DNA of 64,000 nt, taken from contig CAWEBB010000046.1 of NCBI GenBank assembly GCA_963807085.1, positions 1-64,000 of the forward strand, read 5' to 3'. The position numbers and the translations under genes were made by a program. Origin of the DNA: JACKII01 sp963807085. GTDB taxonomy: Bacteria > Pseudomonadota > Alphaproteobacteria > Bin95. This document shows positions 23,554-33,182 of the stretch, piece by piece (position 1 is the first letter of the stretch; each line of letters begins with the position of its first letter). The notes under the pieces were generated by a model, which worked only from the letters and a program-made list of their open reading frames with translations, ran no database searches and was not told where the DNA came from.

Positions 23554-25308
23554 CTACTCGTCGCTGTCCCGTCCATCGTTGTCTTGACCATCGTTGTCCC
23601 GGCCGGTCGCTCGATTGCGGAGCGCTGCACCCAAAATGTCGCCAAGCGAAGCGCCGCTGTCGGAGGAACCGAACTGGGCCATGGCCTTTTTCTCTTCCTC
23701 GATCTCCAGCGCCTTGATCGAAAGCGAAATGCGGCGGGAACCCTTTTCGATCTGGGTCACCTTCGCATCGACCTTTTCACCGACGGCGAAGCGGTCGGGC
23801 CGCTGCTCGCCGCGTTCGCGGGCCAGATCGGAGCGGCGGATAAAGCCGGTCAGGCCATCGGCGAGGGTGAGTTCAACACCGCCGTCGTTCACCTGGGTGA
23901 CCGTCCCAGTGATGATCGAGCCCTTGCGCAGATTATCGGCGTTCCTGAGGGCGGAGGTGAACGGATCGTCAATCAGCTGCTTCATGCCGAGCGAGATGCG
24001 CTCTTTCTCCAGGTCGACGTCCAGAACCTTTGCCTTGACGATGTCGCCGCGCTTCAAGTCCTCCATCGCCTCCTCGCCGGACTTCTCCCAGGAGATGTCG
24101 GAGAGGTGGACCATGCCGTCGATTTCGCCCGGCAGACCGACGAACAGGCCGAATTCGGTGATGTTCTTGATCTCGCCCTCGACTTCGCTGCCGATCGGGT
24201 ACTCGCGCTGGAACACCGTCCAGGGGTTTTCCTGGGTCTGCTTGATCCCCAGCGAGATACGGCGCTTGACCGGATCCACATCCAGGATGCGGACTTCCAC
24301 TTCCTGGCTGGTGGCCACGATCTTGCCGGGGTGGATGTTCTTCTTGGTCCAGGACATTTCGGAAACGTGCACCAGGCCCTCGACGCCCGGCTCCAGTTCC
24401 ACGAAGGCGCCATAGTCGGTGATGTTGGTGACGCGGCCCATGAACTGGGACTGCACCGGGTATTTCGCTTCGACGCCTTCCCAGGGATCGGCCATCAACT
24501 GCTTCATGCCCAGGCTGATGCGCTGGGTTTCGGGGTTGAAGCGGATGACCTGCACCTCGACCGCCTGCCCGATGCTCAGCGCCTCGGACGGGTGGTTGAT
24601 GCGGCGCCAGGCGATGTCGGTGACGTGCAACAGGCCGTCGACGCCGCCCAGGTCGATGAACGCACCGTAATCGGTGATGTTCTTGACCACGCCGTTCAGC
24701 ACCTGCCCTTCCTTGAGGTTGGCGACCAGCTCATTCCGGGCTTCGGCCCGAGTCTCTTCCAGCACGGCCCGGCGGGAGACGACAATGTTGCCGCGGTTCC
24801 GGTCCATCTTCAGGATCTGGAACGGCTGCGGCGTGCCCATCAGCGGCGAGATATCGCGCACCGGGCGGATATCGACCTGGCTGCCCGGCAGGAACGCCAC
24901 GGCGCCGTCCAAGTCGACGGTAAAACCACCCTTCACACGGCCGAAGATGACGCCCTTTACCTTCTCACTGCCCTCAAAGGCGCTCGCCAGCGCCAGCCAG
25001 GCTTCTTCCCTGCGGGCCTTGTCGCGGCTGAGAACGGCCTCGCCATTCTTGTCTTCGATCCGGTCGACATAGACATCGACGGTATCGCCGACGCGGATTT
25101 CCGGATCCTGCCCTGGACCGGCAAATTCCTTCAGCGGGACGCGGCCTTCGGACTTCAGGCCCACATCGATCAGAGCCATGTCGTTCTCGACGGAGATGAC
25201 GGTGCCCTTGACGACGGTGCCTTCAAAACTTTCCTGTTCTTGGAGGCTTTCTTCCAACATCGCGGCGAAATCTTCGCCCGCTAATTCCATTTCCATTGTC
25301 TCAGCCAT
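23554..25308 (-). CDS. rpsA: 30S ribosomal protein S1
   Basis: A 584-residue protein with six S1 RNA-binding repeats, the full length for Gram-negative S1. Repeats can be recognised by GxxxDYGAF(V/I) cores, such as NITDYGAFIDLGG and NITDYGAFVELEP, and VHVSEMSW/VHLSDISW. The first two repeats dock S1 on the ribosome and the rest bind mRNA, unfolding leaders for initiation. The tail is rich in Asp, Gly and Arg. It sits between cmk and sppA; cmk–rpsA pairing is conserved in proteobacteria. Confidence 0.98.
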   Translation of the reverse strand: MAETMEMELAGEDFAAMLEESLQEQESFEGTVVKGTVISVENDMALIDVGLKSEGRVPLKEFAGPGQDPEIRVGDTVDVYVDRIEDKNGEAVLSRDKARREEAWLALASAFEGSEKVKGVIFGRVKGGFTVDLDGAVAFLPGSQVDIRPVRDISPLMGTPQPFQILKMDRNRGNIVVSRRAVLEETRAEARNELVANLKEGQVLNGVVKNITDYGAFIDLGGVDGLLHVTDIAWRRINHPSEALSIGQAVEVQVIRFNPETQRISLGMKQLMADPWEGVEAKYPVQSQFMGRVTNITDYGAFVELEPGVEGLVHVSEMSWTKKNIHPGKIVATSQEVEVRILDVDPVKRRISLGIKQTQENPWTVFQREYPIGSEVEGEIKNITEFGLFVGLPGEIDGMVHLSDISWEKSGEEAMEDLKRGDIVKAKVLDVDLEKERISLGMKQLIDDPFTSALRNADNLRKGSIITGTVTQVNDGGVELTLADGLTGFIRRSDLARERGEQRPDRFAVGEKVDAKVTQIEKGSRRISLSIKALEIEEEKKAMAQFGSSDSGASLGDILGAALRNRATGRDNDGQDNDGRDSDE

Positions 25309-25407
25309 GAAAGCCGTTCGAACTCCACATTACTGCTAGGGTTGCACTAAGCCAGCGGTGCGGCTTCCTTCTCCAGTCCAAACCGCCGACAGTTACTAAA
25401 CGTTCCG

Positions 25408-26055
25408 CTACGGCCGCGCCTTCTGCAAAGTTTCCACCTTCTCAAGGGCTTGAGAAAATACTTCGTCCGCATTCAGGTGCGTCGTATCAATGACCACCGC
25501 ATCGGCTGCGGGTTTGAGAGGCGCTTGAGCGCGTTCGCTATCCCGCTTGTCACGGTCCTCCACATCTTTGAGGATGTCCGCGTATATACTCGGCTCGCCT
25601 GCCGCCCGCAACTCTTCAAATCGCCGGCGCGCACGCGCTTCACTGCTGGCGGTAATATAGAGCTTCAGGTCGGCATCCGGACAGATGACGGTGCCGATGT
25701 CGCGGCCGTCCAGAACGACGCCGTCGGCCCCGGCGGGCGGCGACAGCGCAAAGTTGCGCTGAAAGGCCAGCAAGGCGGCGCGGACCTCGGGCATGGCCGC
25801 CACCGCCGAGGCTGCCTGCCCCACCTGTTCCGTGCGCAGCCGGGGCTCGCTCACCAGCCTGTCGGCCCGGAGCGACAATGCAATTTCCCGGGCTTTTTGC
25901 CGATCCTCCAGTGCCGCACCGCTTTTAACCAGTGCGGCCCCGACGGCCCGGTACAACAGGCCCGTGTCGAGATAGGCATAACCGAGGCAGGCGGCGAGCC
26001 GCCGCGCCAGGGTGCCTTTCCCCGCGCTGGCCGGGCCATCAATTGCGATAATCAT
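25408..26055 (-). CDS. cmk: Cytidylate kinase
   Basis: A 215-residue nucleotide kinase that phosphorylates CMP and dCMP. The P-loop is IDGPASAGKGTLARR, DTGLLYRAVG binds CMP, and VVLDGRDIGTVICPDA is the family's second signature. I start at ATG 26055 rather than the upstream TTG at 26076, because the family begins with MIIAIDGP. It lies between aroA (38 bases upstream) and rpsA (99 bases downstream). Confidence 0.97.
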   Translation of the reverse strand: MIIAIDGPASAGKGTLARRLAACLGYAYLDTGLLYRAVGAALVKSGAALEDRQKAREIALSLRADRLVSEPRLRTEQVGQAASAVAAMPEVRAALLAFQRNFALSPPAGADGVVLDGRDIGTVICPDADLKLYITASSEARARRRFEELRAAGEPSIYADILKDVEDRDKRDSERAQAPLKPAADAVVIDTTHLNADEVFSQALEKVETLQKARP

Positions 26056-26093
26056 GGGGCGATAATCATGAGACAATGGTCATGGAACGCTGG

Positions 26094-27458
26094 TCATGGG
26101 GCGCCGGCAGCCTCGACCCGCAGCGCCGCGCCCAGACCGTTCATCAACGGCACGAAATTCGGAAAGCTGGTGGCGATCGGCCTGGCGTCGTCGACCCGCA
26201 CCCCATCGCGCGACGCCAGTCCCAGCACCGCAAAGGCCATCGCGATACGGTGGTCCAGATTGGTGGCGATGCCATTGCCGGCGCTCGCCAAATTGCCACT
26301 GACGCCGTTCCCGCCGAACACCGAAAGGCTTTCCTCGCCGACCTCCACTTGCACACCGCACGCTTCCAACCCCGCTGCGGTGGCCGTAAGCCGGTCGCTC
26401 TCCTTCACCCGCAATTCGCCCACGCCCAGCATACGCGTCTCGCCCCGAGCAAAGGCGGCGACCGCTGCCAGCATGGGGTACTCGTCGATCATGGATGGGG
26501 CACGCTCCGGCGGCACGATCACGCCCTGAAGCGGGGCATGCCGCACGTGCACGTCGCCGATCGGCTCGCCGTTCATCTCCCGCGCGTTTTCTACAGTCAG
26601 GTCCGCCCCCATCTCGAGCAGGGTTTCGATCAGGCCGATCCTCCCGGGGTTCAGGCAGAGATCGATCAAAGTGACGTCCGAGCCCGGCACGAGCAAGGCC
26701 GCCGCCATCGGAAAGGCGGCCGATGAAGGGTCCGCCGGCACGGTCACATCCGCGGCGCGCAGCACCGCCTCGCCCTGCAATTCGATCACCGCCTCGCCCC
26801 CCTCCTCGCCCCGGGTGACGGAGGCGCCGAAATGGGTCAGCATCCGCTCCGTATGGTCGCGGGTGGTTTCGGGCTCGATCACCCGCGTGGTGCCCGCCGC
26901 ATTCAGGCCGGCCAGCAGCACCGCCGACTTCACCTGGGCCGAGGCGACCGGCAGGCGGTAGTCGATCGCCATCGCCTCCCGCGCGCCGATGATTGCCATC
27001 GGCAGGCAGCCGCCGCGGCGGCTCGCGAACCGCGCCCCGCATCGCTCCAAAGGCAGGGTGACGCGCTGCATCGGGCGGCGGCGCAGTGACGCGTCTCCTG
27101 TCAGGAAAGCCGTCAGGTCGTGGCTTGCCAGCAGGCCGAGCAACAGGCGCGCGCCCGTGCCAGCATTGCCCATGTCGAGGACGTCGCCGGGCTCCGCCAA
27201 GCCGCCGACCCCCACACCTTGGACGCGCCAGACCCCTTCGACCTCGCGCTCCACCACGGCGCCAAGCGCGCGCATCGCGGCGGCGGTCGCCATGATATCT
27301 TCCCCCTCCAACAATCCGGTAATGCGCGTCGATCCGACCGCCAGACCGCCCAGCATAAGCGCGCGGTGGGAAATGGATTTGTCGCTCGCAACCCGCACGC
27401 GTCCGGCGAGCGGGCCCGCGGCGGGTGACGCCAATAGCGGCAAAGGCATTAATGACAT
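26094..27458 (-). CDS. aroA: 3-phosphoshikimate 1-carboxyvinyltransferase (EPSP synthase)
   Basis: A 454-residue shikimate-pathway enzyme that transfers enolpyruvate from PEP to shikimate-3-phosphate. DKSISHRALML and GNAGTGARLL are the two signature regions, and SAQVKSAVL, RDHTERML and RVKESDRL follow. It resembles the class II (CP4-like) enzymes in length and several motifs but has Gly where CP4 has the glyphosate-tolerant Ala in GNAATG, and lacks the class II GDK and NPTR motifs. I infer ordinary glyphosate sensitivity, untested. Confidence 0.97.
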   Translation of the reverse strand: MSLMPLPLLASPAAGPLAGRVRVASDKSISHRALMLGGLAVGSTRITGLLEGEDIMATAAAMRALGAVVEREVEGVWRVQGVGVGGLAEPGDVLDMGNAGTGARLLLGLLASHDLTAFLTGDASLRRRPMQRVTLPLERCGARFASRRGGCLPMAIIGAREAMAIDYRLPVASAQVKSAVLLAGLNAAGTTRVIEPETTRDHTERMLTHFGASVTRGEEGGEAVIELQGEAVLRAADVTVPADPSSAAFPMAAALLVPGSDVTLIDLCLNPGRIGLIETLLEMGADLTVENAREMNGEPIGDVHVRHAPLQGVIVPPERAPSMIDEYPMLAAVAAFARGETRMLGVGELRVKESDRLTATAAGLEACGVQVEVGEESLSVFGGNGVSGNLASAGNGIATNLDHRIAMAFAVLGLASRDGVRVDDARPIATSFPNFVPLMNGLGAALRVEAAGAP

Positions 27459-27622
27459 GCGTCTCTCGGATTAACCTACTGGAGATGATCCATCTGCGAT
27501 GGTGTTTTGTCTTTGACACCTTCCGCCAATTCTGGCAATGGCGCACGCCATCATTTTGACCGGACCCTCCGGACCCACTTGGGCCGGATCCACTTTTGGC
27601 CGGAACTTAACCAAGGATAGCC

Positions 27623-27940
27623 ATGCAGTCAGTCCGTGCCGTGCGAGGAACCAAACGCACCTGCATCAATTGTGGCGAGCGCTTTTACGATCTGGACAGG
27701 GATCCGATCGTCTGCCCCGCCTGCAACTTCGTTCACGATCCGTCTGCGTTCGTCCGCATTCTGCCGATCGTACCCGTGCCGGAAGAGAAACCGAAAGCGG
27801 TGCCGGAAAAGGCCGGGGAGGACGATCTGGAGCTCGAAGACACCGACGACGACCTGTTGCCGGACGAAGACGATCTGGAGGACGACAGCGACATTGCGGA
27901 CGTTGCCGTGGATGTTGACGACGACGAGGAAGAAAGCTAA
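27623..27940 (+). CDS. TIGR02300-type zinc-ribbon acidic protein
   Basis: A 105-residue protein of unknown function. The N terminus has a probable zinc ribbon, TCINCGERFYDLDRDPIVCPAC, given here as two CxxC pairs at about residues 14-17 and 31-34 with the FYDL signature between them. The second half is almost entirely Asp/Glu and is probably unstructured. This is the FYDLN-acid family found widely in alphaproteobacteria, usually next to aroA as here (divergent). AAGGAT lies ten bases before the ATG. Confidence 0.88.
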   Translation: MQSVRAVRGTKRTCINCGERFYDLDRDPIVCPACNFVHDPSAFVRILPIVPVPEEKPKAVPEKAGEDDLELEDTDDDLLPDEDDLEDDSDIADVAVDVDDDEEES

Positions 27941-28007
27941 ACGCTCTCCCTCCGGCTGGCGCCCCACCGCCGCCAGAATTTTGTAACGACAGTTCCACAG
28001 AGATAAC

Positions 28008-28083
<76 letters not shown>

Positions 28084-28331
28084 AACCACAGTTCACGTCA
28101 GTAAATCTCCCCTAACACCTTGAACGGTGAGGCAGTTTTCGGGGTTCGAAGTCCTCAGTTCCGATCATAGGCCAGTGGCTCGCGAAACGCCATCCGGAGC
28201 ACCATTAGGGGCAGGGTAAGGGGACCGGAACCCCCTACTTTCAAGGGATTTGAGGGGAACCGCATCGCGAGTTCGAACGACTCCTCGAAGGTCGCGACGG
28301 GTTTTTCGCTTGCTTTGATCCGATCTTTGGC

Positions 28332-29578
28332 CTAGCGCTTATAGTGTTGAAGACGCTCGATGCGGGTTTCATAGGCAGAGATCATGCTGCCCGTGTCGGC
28401 ATCGACGAGCCGGTCGAGGAGGCGGTCGATCTTTTGCTGGAGTGCGCCCGCATCCAGCTTCATACGGCTTGCGACCTCCTTCGTTTCTGAGCGCCGCAGC
28501 TCCCAGCCTTCCGCAAACATCGCCCGGCATAGGGCAAAGAGAAAGTCGCTGGGCTGCAGGGCCTGCAGGCTCTTGTGAAACGGGTCCTCAATCTCGGCGC
28601 GGCGAATGGATTTGCGTTTGCTGGGGCAGCCCTTCTGGACACAGAGATAGTAGGGACGCTTCTTGCCGGTCTTGCTTTTCGAACAGCAGGCGGTCAGCGG
28701 TTTGCTGCAATCCCCACAGACGACAAAGCCGCGCAGCGGGAAATCGGCATTGATGTCCTTGCGCGCCGGAGCCAGGGCCCTGCCGGCAGCACATCCTGCA
28801 CCCGCGCCCAGGTCTCGTAAGTGATCAGAGCTTCGTGCTTGACGGGCAGGTTTTTGATCTTCGAGCGCTCAACATTGATCAGCCTGGCATAGAGCGAGCG
28901 GCGCAGCATTTCGGTGACGAAGGTCCAGCGCATCTCGCCGTGGGCATCGCGCGGCACGCCCGGGACGTCGTCAAGAAATTGTCTCACCTCACTTACCGAG
29001 CGGAAGCGCCCGGAGGCCATGCCGTCGAAGCACTGGCGCACGATGTTTGCGGCCTCACCGTCCCGGATTAACATTGCGCCATGGCCCTCGACCTTGGCGA
29101 AGCGATAGCCAAAGACCGGGGAGAAAAGATAATAGCCAGCGAGCACGCGGGCCTTCATTTTTTGGATGACCTAGCGGCGGTTTTGTTTGCGCTCAAGCTC
29201 GCCCTGCGCCGCCATGATGGTTTCGATAAACTCGCCCTCGGGCGTATCCTCAAACTTAAAGTTCAGACGCTTGACGCGCGCCCCGACGGCGTTAAGCTCG
29301 CGCCGCAGCTTGATGTGGAATTCAGCATCGCGGGCAAAGCGTTTCAGGTCATCGAAGATGATAACATAGGATTTGTCAGGCTGGGCGCGCAGGAAGCTTA
29401 AGAGCGCCACCATTCCGGGCCGGGCCATAAAATTACCGCCGCCGGAGGCATCATCGGGGAACACGGCATCGACCGGATAGCCGCGACTTTCGGCATATTC
29501 GCGGTTGTATGCCGGGCTGCCCTCTCTACTCTTCGATCCGGCCCGTGGGTTGAGGGGAACGGTGCGGGCGATGGCCTT
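28332..29578 (-). pseudogene. Large serine recombinase, decayed
   Basis: Fragments of one site-specific serine recombinase. From right to left: part of the resolvase domain (NREYAESRGYPVDAVF, FDDLKRFARD), then an in-frame TAG at 29168-29170 where Gln is expected (RR*VIQKMKARV), the recombinase domain (GYYLFSPVFGYRF), a frameshift near 28770, and the zinc ribbon (CGDCSKPLTACC…YLCVQKGCPS) with coiled-coil tail ending at 28332. The N-terminal segment with the catalytic Ser is missing. At least three disabling changes make this a true pseudogene. It is probably what is left of an element that entered beside tRNA-Ala(GGC). Confidence 0.85.
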
Positions 29579-30035
29579 TCACAGCCGAAGCGCCCGCGCC
29601 GCCTCTTGCATCTCAGCGTTCCATGCCCGGGCTAGACTGTTGCGCGCGTCCGCGAAACCGGGCCGGAGTCCCCCCCCCCTCCCCGGGCAGCTGCGCGTGA
29701 GAGGAGGCAGAGCGGGTATTTTGCTGCTCGCTCCGGCGCTCGATTGCGTGTTCGCGGCGCATGTCTCGAATAACGCCGTGGGCTTCCCTGGCAAGCTCTG
29801 CAACGCGTAAGAGCTCGCTACCGCTAAAGGAGACGGTGTCCTGCAACTTGCCGTTCCGGTGTTCGTAAGTTTTGGCAAGCGCGACCGTGGGATAGGCCTC
29901 GCCTTTTTCGTTCAGGTTTTCCCAGATGGTTGCCTTGAGACGGCCGTCCAGCAGCGTCTCGATGGGGGCATTTGTTTTGGTCCATGGCTGGACTCCTTCT
30001 CTATCAGGGTTGGATTGAGAAACGGTCTTGTTCAT
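29579..30035 (-). pseudogene. Recombinase-associated small gene, out of frame at a G10 run
   Basis: Starts at ATG 30035 with MNKTVSQSNPDREGVQ and a core (TLLDGRLKATIWEN, TVALAKTYEHRNGKLQDT, FSGSELLRVAELARE) that I believe recurs beside serine recombinases in alphaproteobacterial mobile elements; function unknown. A run of ten G on the coding strand (29670-29679) shifts the frame, giving a short odd tail that stops at 29613. With nine G the frame continues as RPGFADARNSLARAWNAEM and stops at 29579, which looks like the natural end. Either slippage, decay or a base-calling error. Confidence 0.6.
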
Positions 30036-30070
30036 CACCCTGAAGATAACAAGAACAAATGAGAGGCAAA

Positions 30071-30481
30071 TCATAGTAGAGCGCCACAATTCAAGAAAAT
30101 ATTCAGCGCTTTCAACAGATTAGCTCCGGCTAATATAGCGCTTGCGCGGGCGGTCTTTGGTATCGCGCGTCCGGTTTTGTTTGAACTCTTTCCGAGACAC
30201 GGAGCATCCGCCTGCCGAGATTCCGGCTCGGTAAACCAAAGTTTTTGCGCCCTATGGTCTCGCCGCACAAAAGGCGGCCTTGGCGCGGGCGGATTAAAAT
30301 TTGACGGCTTAAACGGCACCGGCTCGCGGGTGGTTGAAGCGGTGACGCTACTGCGCGCTTTTTCGAACTCCGCGCGCGTCATCGCGGCTTGCGGGCTTAA
30401 ATCTTGCTCGTGTTTGGGGAGCTCGTCGCGGCACAAGGAAGCAAACGACGTGCTCTTTGCGGGAAAGTGTTTGTCCTCCAT
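30071..30481 (-). CDS. Hypothetical protein, mobile-element cargo
   Basis: A possible 136-residue protein starting MEDKHFPAKSTSFASL, preceded on the coding strand by GGGAGATAGA. I do not recognise it. The first 85 residues are charged and proline-rich (FKPSNFNPPAPRPPF) without membrane segments; the last 40 residues look unlike ordinary coding sequence. It runs in the same direction as, and upstream of, the recombinase-associated gene, so it may be part of the same element. It could also be a chance or broken frame. Confidence 0.35.
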   Translation of the reverse strand: MEDKHFPAKSTSFASLCRDELPKHEQDLSPQAAMTRAEFEKARSSVTASTTREPVPFKPSNFNPPAPRPPFVRRDHRAQKLWFTEPESRQADAPCLGKSSNKTGRAIPKTARASAILAGANLLKALNIFLNCGALL

Positions 30482-30571
30482 GTCTCTATCTCCCGATGAA
30501 GGACCAGGTGCCGCCCTGGTATTGCGGGTAGGAGGCAAACTGCGCCGGAACCAGCTCGATCATCACCGGCC

Positions 30572-30800
30572 GTGGTCCTGCCCCGTTTTGATGCCGCCCC
30601 AGGTTCTCATTTATTCGGCCTGGGCTTCGTAGGCCAAGGGGCTTTTCCAGCCGAGAGCTGAGTGCCTTCTACGCGCGTTGTAAAAGCCATTGATGTATTT
30701 GAAGATTGCTATCTCGGCTGCACGTCTAGTGGGCCAGGAGCGCTGCCACAGCAGCTCGGCCTTGATGGTTTCGAAGAACGTCTCCACCGCTGCGTTGATG
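30572..30800 (-). mobile_element. IS3-family remnant (3' end)
   Basis: The coding part 30611-30796 encodes the C terminus of an IS3-type OrfB integrase: AAVETFFETIKAEL, FKYINGFYNARRRHSALG, SPLAYEA. It ends in TAA followed by what looks like the element's terminal sequence (TCCTGCCCCGTTTTGATGCC, 30575-30594). Everything upstream of the NAAVE motif is missing, replaced from about 30800 by IS110-type sequence. It is nonfunctional. Confidence 0.85.
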
Positions 30801-30812
30801 CTCCTATATCTG

Positions 30813-31540
30813 TCAAGCCGCATTTGGCGTGGGGTCTGGCACGCAAAGATGGCGGTAGATTTCGCGAACGATGTATCGCTTGACGCAGCGTACAATCTCT
30901 CGCCGCGTTTTTCCTTCGGCCGTCCTTCTGGCCGCATAGGCTTTCGTCGTTTCATGATCACGCATGCGTATGACGGCCACGCGATATAGCGCGGCATTGG
31001 CCTGTCGATTGCCGCCTCGGTTCAGGCGCATGCGATTTGTCTTGCCGCTGGAGGCTGGGATCGGGCAGACGCCACAAAGCTTGGCTAATGCCGCTTCGGA
31101 TTTGATGCGCTGGGGATTGTCGCCGACGAGGATCAGCATTTCCGCGACAGTCAGCGTCGAGATGCCATGCGATTGCATCCGCTCGGGCGCTTTCTCACGG
31201 ACCATGCGTTCAAGTTCCTGCTCGTGGGCCTGGATTTCCTCGTGCAATGCAAGCCAGCGGCGTGCAATTGCGCGCATTGATGCCTTTGCCGATGCGGTTG
31301 GTGATGTGATCTCTCCTGGCCTGAGCGCCGCGATCTGCCGGACCAAGGTGATCCGGCCTTTGATCTGGTCGAGCGTATCGCGCAGTTCGGCAGGTGCGTT
31401 GATGATTAATGTTTTCAATGTGATCATCGCTTGCGACTTGGCCTTCACCGCACTGTCTCGCGCAATCTTGATATGCCGGATCATTTCCGAAAATCCGGTC
31501 TGCGTCTCGGCCAGAGCCGCGGCTTGACCGTTTAATACCG
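30813..31540 (-). pseudogene. IS110-family transposase, N-terminally truncated (copy A)
   Basis: About 240 residues of the C-terminal Transposase_20 part, with LCGVCPIPASSGKTNRMRLN, GGNRQANAALYR and RDHETTKAYAARR. The N-terminal DEDD catalytic half is gone: the family similarity begins at LNGQAAALAETQ and the frame is closed by a stop at 31548-31550. An IS21-like end lies directly beyond. It belongs to a different IS110 subgroup from the fragments at 31700 and 33181. Confidence 0.85.
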
Positions 31541-31547
31541 ATCTGTG

Positions 31548-31602
31548 TCAACGGCGGCGAGAAAATGTACCGGCGCGGCGGCGCAAAAATGTACCAGTCT
31601 GC
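31548..31602. mobile_element. IS21-like terminal repeats
   Basis: Two close copies of a motif reading (minus strand) GGTACATTTTTGCGCCGCC and GGTACATTTTCTCGCCGCC, 31 bases apart, with TTGACA next to the second. Repeated GTACATTTT blocks are typical of IS21-family ends. No istA or istB sequence is present, so only the end remains. It separates IS110 fragments A and B. Confidence 0.6.
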
Positions 31603-31699
31603 AGGCCTGAGCTCGTCCCCGTAGATACCATGAGGGTGGATTACAGCCGGCCCTCCGGCAGAGTGAGGTTTCTTTCCATCCATTCTCTGGAGACAAACC

Positions 31700-32101
31700 G
31701 TGAAAGCCGTCAATATCCTCGCCCCAGAGCGCACCGCCATCCACACTCAACTCGGCGCAATTTTCGTTTCGCTGGAATTGAGCCGTTCGACTTGGCTGGT
31801 AACATTGATGTCGCCTGGTAGCGGCGCGAAAATGTCAAAGCAGTCGGTACAGGCAGGCGATATCGTCAAATTGATGGAACACTTTTCGTTATTGACGGAA
31901 AAGGCGCGTGCCCGGACGGGTCAAGACTTCCCGATCATCGTCATTCAGGAGGCTGGCCTGGACGGATTTTGGCTTCATCGCGTTCTAGTTGCGGAAGGAA
32001 TAGAGAGCTGGGTCGTTGACCCCGCCTCTATTGCCACGTCTCGGCGGCGGCGGCGAGCGAAGACCGACAAGATCGACGGCGAGCCGCTGATGCGGGGTCA
32101 G
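31700..32101 (+). pseudogene. IS110-family transposase, C-terminally truncated (copy B)
   Basis: Starts at GTG 31700 after CTGGAGAC with VKAVNILAPERTAIHTQ and carries the N-terminal DEDD region: FVSLELSRSTWLVTL, IIVIQEAGLDGFWLHR, VVDPASIATSRRRRRAKTDK. Similarity stops after KIDGEPLMR at about 32090, where an rve-type transposase gene joins in the opposite orientation. The two share about a dozen bases at the junction (32088-32101). Confidence 0.85.
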
Positions 32102-33099
32102 CGGCGCATGATACCGTTTCCGGATCAGTGCGCCGTCACGCTTCTTCTCGGCGAGCCTGAAGGACGGCTGGAAGAAGTTCACGAACAGGCGCATCGGCCG
32201 ATAAAGGTTCGCGAGCGCCTCTGCCGCCGCAAGCCCTTCGAAGCGGCGATAGCCGACCATCCGGCGCACGACCGCACCGTTCTTTTGCTCGATGTGAGCC
32301 TGATCGTTCTTGCGATAGGGGCGTGAGCGCGTGAACACCACGCCGGATGCTTCGCACCAGGCCTTCACCGTCTCATTGATGAAGACGGTATCGTTGTCTG
32401 TGTCGAACCCGAGGATCGGCAGCGGTGTCACGCCTCGCAGCACCGTCAGCACCTCGGTCAGTAGCTGCTGCTCGCGAAACGGAGCGGCGCGCATTCCGTC
32501 CATCCGCTCGCGATGTCGGTCAGCACCAGCGTCTGCGCGAAGCTACCGCTGTTCAGCGGACCGCTGTGCGAGACGAGATCAGCCTCGAAGAACCCGGGCG
32601 GCGGGTCGTCCCAGTCGGCGTAGGTCCGGATCGGCACCGCGCGACGGATCGCGGCCGACGGCGCCGTCCGGCGACGACCGCGGCTACCCGCCTGTTTGCG
32701 CACCGGCGCGAGGACCCTGTCGATCGTTGCGGCGCTGATCGTTTCCAGCCGGTCCCGAACCGCTGGATCGAGTGCCAGATGCCCATGGCGCTCCATGGCG
32801 GCAACCAGCATCGGGATCAGCGGCTTCAATCTCTTGCCGCAGATCCTGTCCGAAGCTTCCCACAGGACAATCAGTGCTTCACGAACCGCATCGTCATACA
32901 GCCGGCGCCGCGGCCGGGCCGCTGATCGGTCTTTTCTGCTTCCGCCGCGAAGAAACCCTGCAGCGTGTTTGCGGTGGTAGCCCGTCACCGCCACGAACTC
33001 CGTCAGTATCCCAGTTTTGCCTTCTCGCCCGGCCTGATCGTAGCGCACCGTCAGTGCGGCCAGAAGCTCATCGCGCGTCGCCATACTTACCTGCCTCAT
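32090..33099 (-). pseudogene. rve/DDE integrase-type transposase, frameshifted and truncated
   Basis: Starts at ATG 33099 (MRQVSMATRDELLAAL) with an HTH region (FVAVTGYHRKHAAGFLRGG), then an integrase core: FFEADLVSHSG, TDIASGWTECAPL, FDTDNDTVFINE, and NGAVVRRMVGYRRFEG. Near 32495 one base is missing, moving the reading frame between ECAPL and REQQLL. The C terminus stops at HAPLTPHQRL where IS110 copy B begins. It resembles the unclassified (ISNCY) or IS481-like group. Not functional. Confidence 0.8.
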
Positions 33100-33122
33100 C
33101 ACAGCCTCCCCAGCAGACCTGC

Positions 33123-33182
33123 TCGGCAGCATTTCTACTGAGGCAACGACGCTATCTTCGGCAACATTTCAGGCGAGGCAAT
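33123..33182. repeat. Direct repeats at the end of the rve-type element
   Basis: Two 25-base copies, CGGCAGCATTTCTACTGAGG… (33123-33147) and CGGCAACATTTCAGGCGAGG… (33158-33182), about 80 percent alike and 35 bases apart. They lie upstream of the transposase start and end precisely where IS110 fragment C begins, so they are likely the element's terminal binding repeats. Confidence 0.6.

Noticed and set aside
23485..25284. 599-residue open frame antisense to rpsA
   Set aside because: It is an opposite-strand shadow of a well-conserved S1 gene, produced by high GC; the residues are His/Gln/Asp-rich without domain likeness.
27513..27545. Sigma-70 promoter before the zinc-ribbon gene
   Set aside because: TTGACA is present at 27513-27518 but no acceptable -10 is found 16-18 bases downstream.
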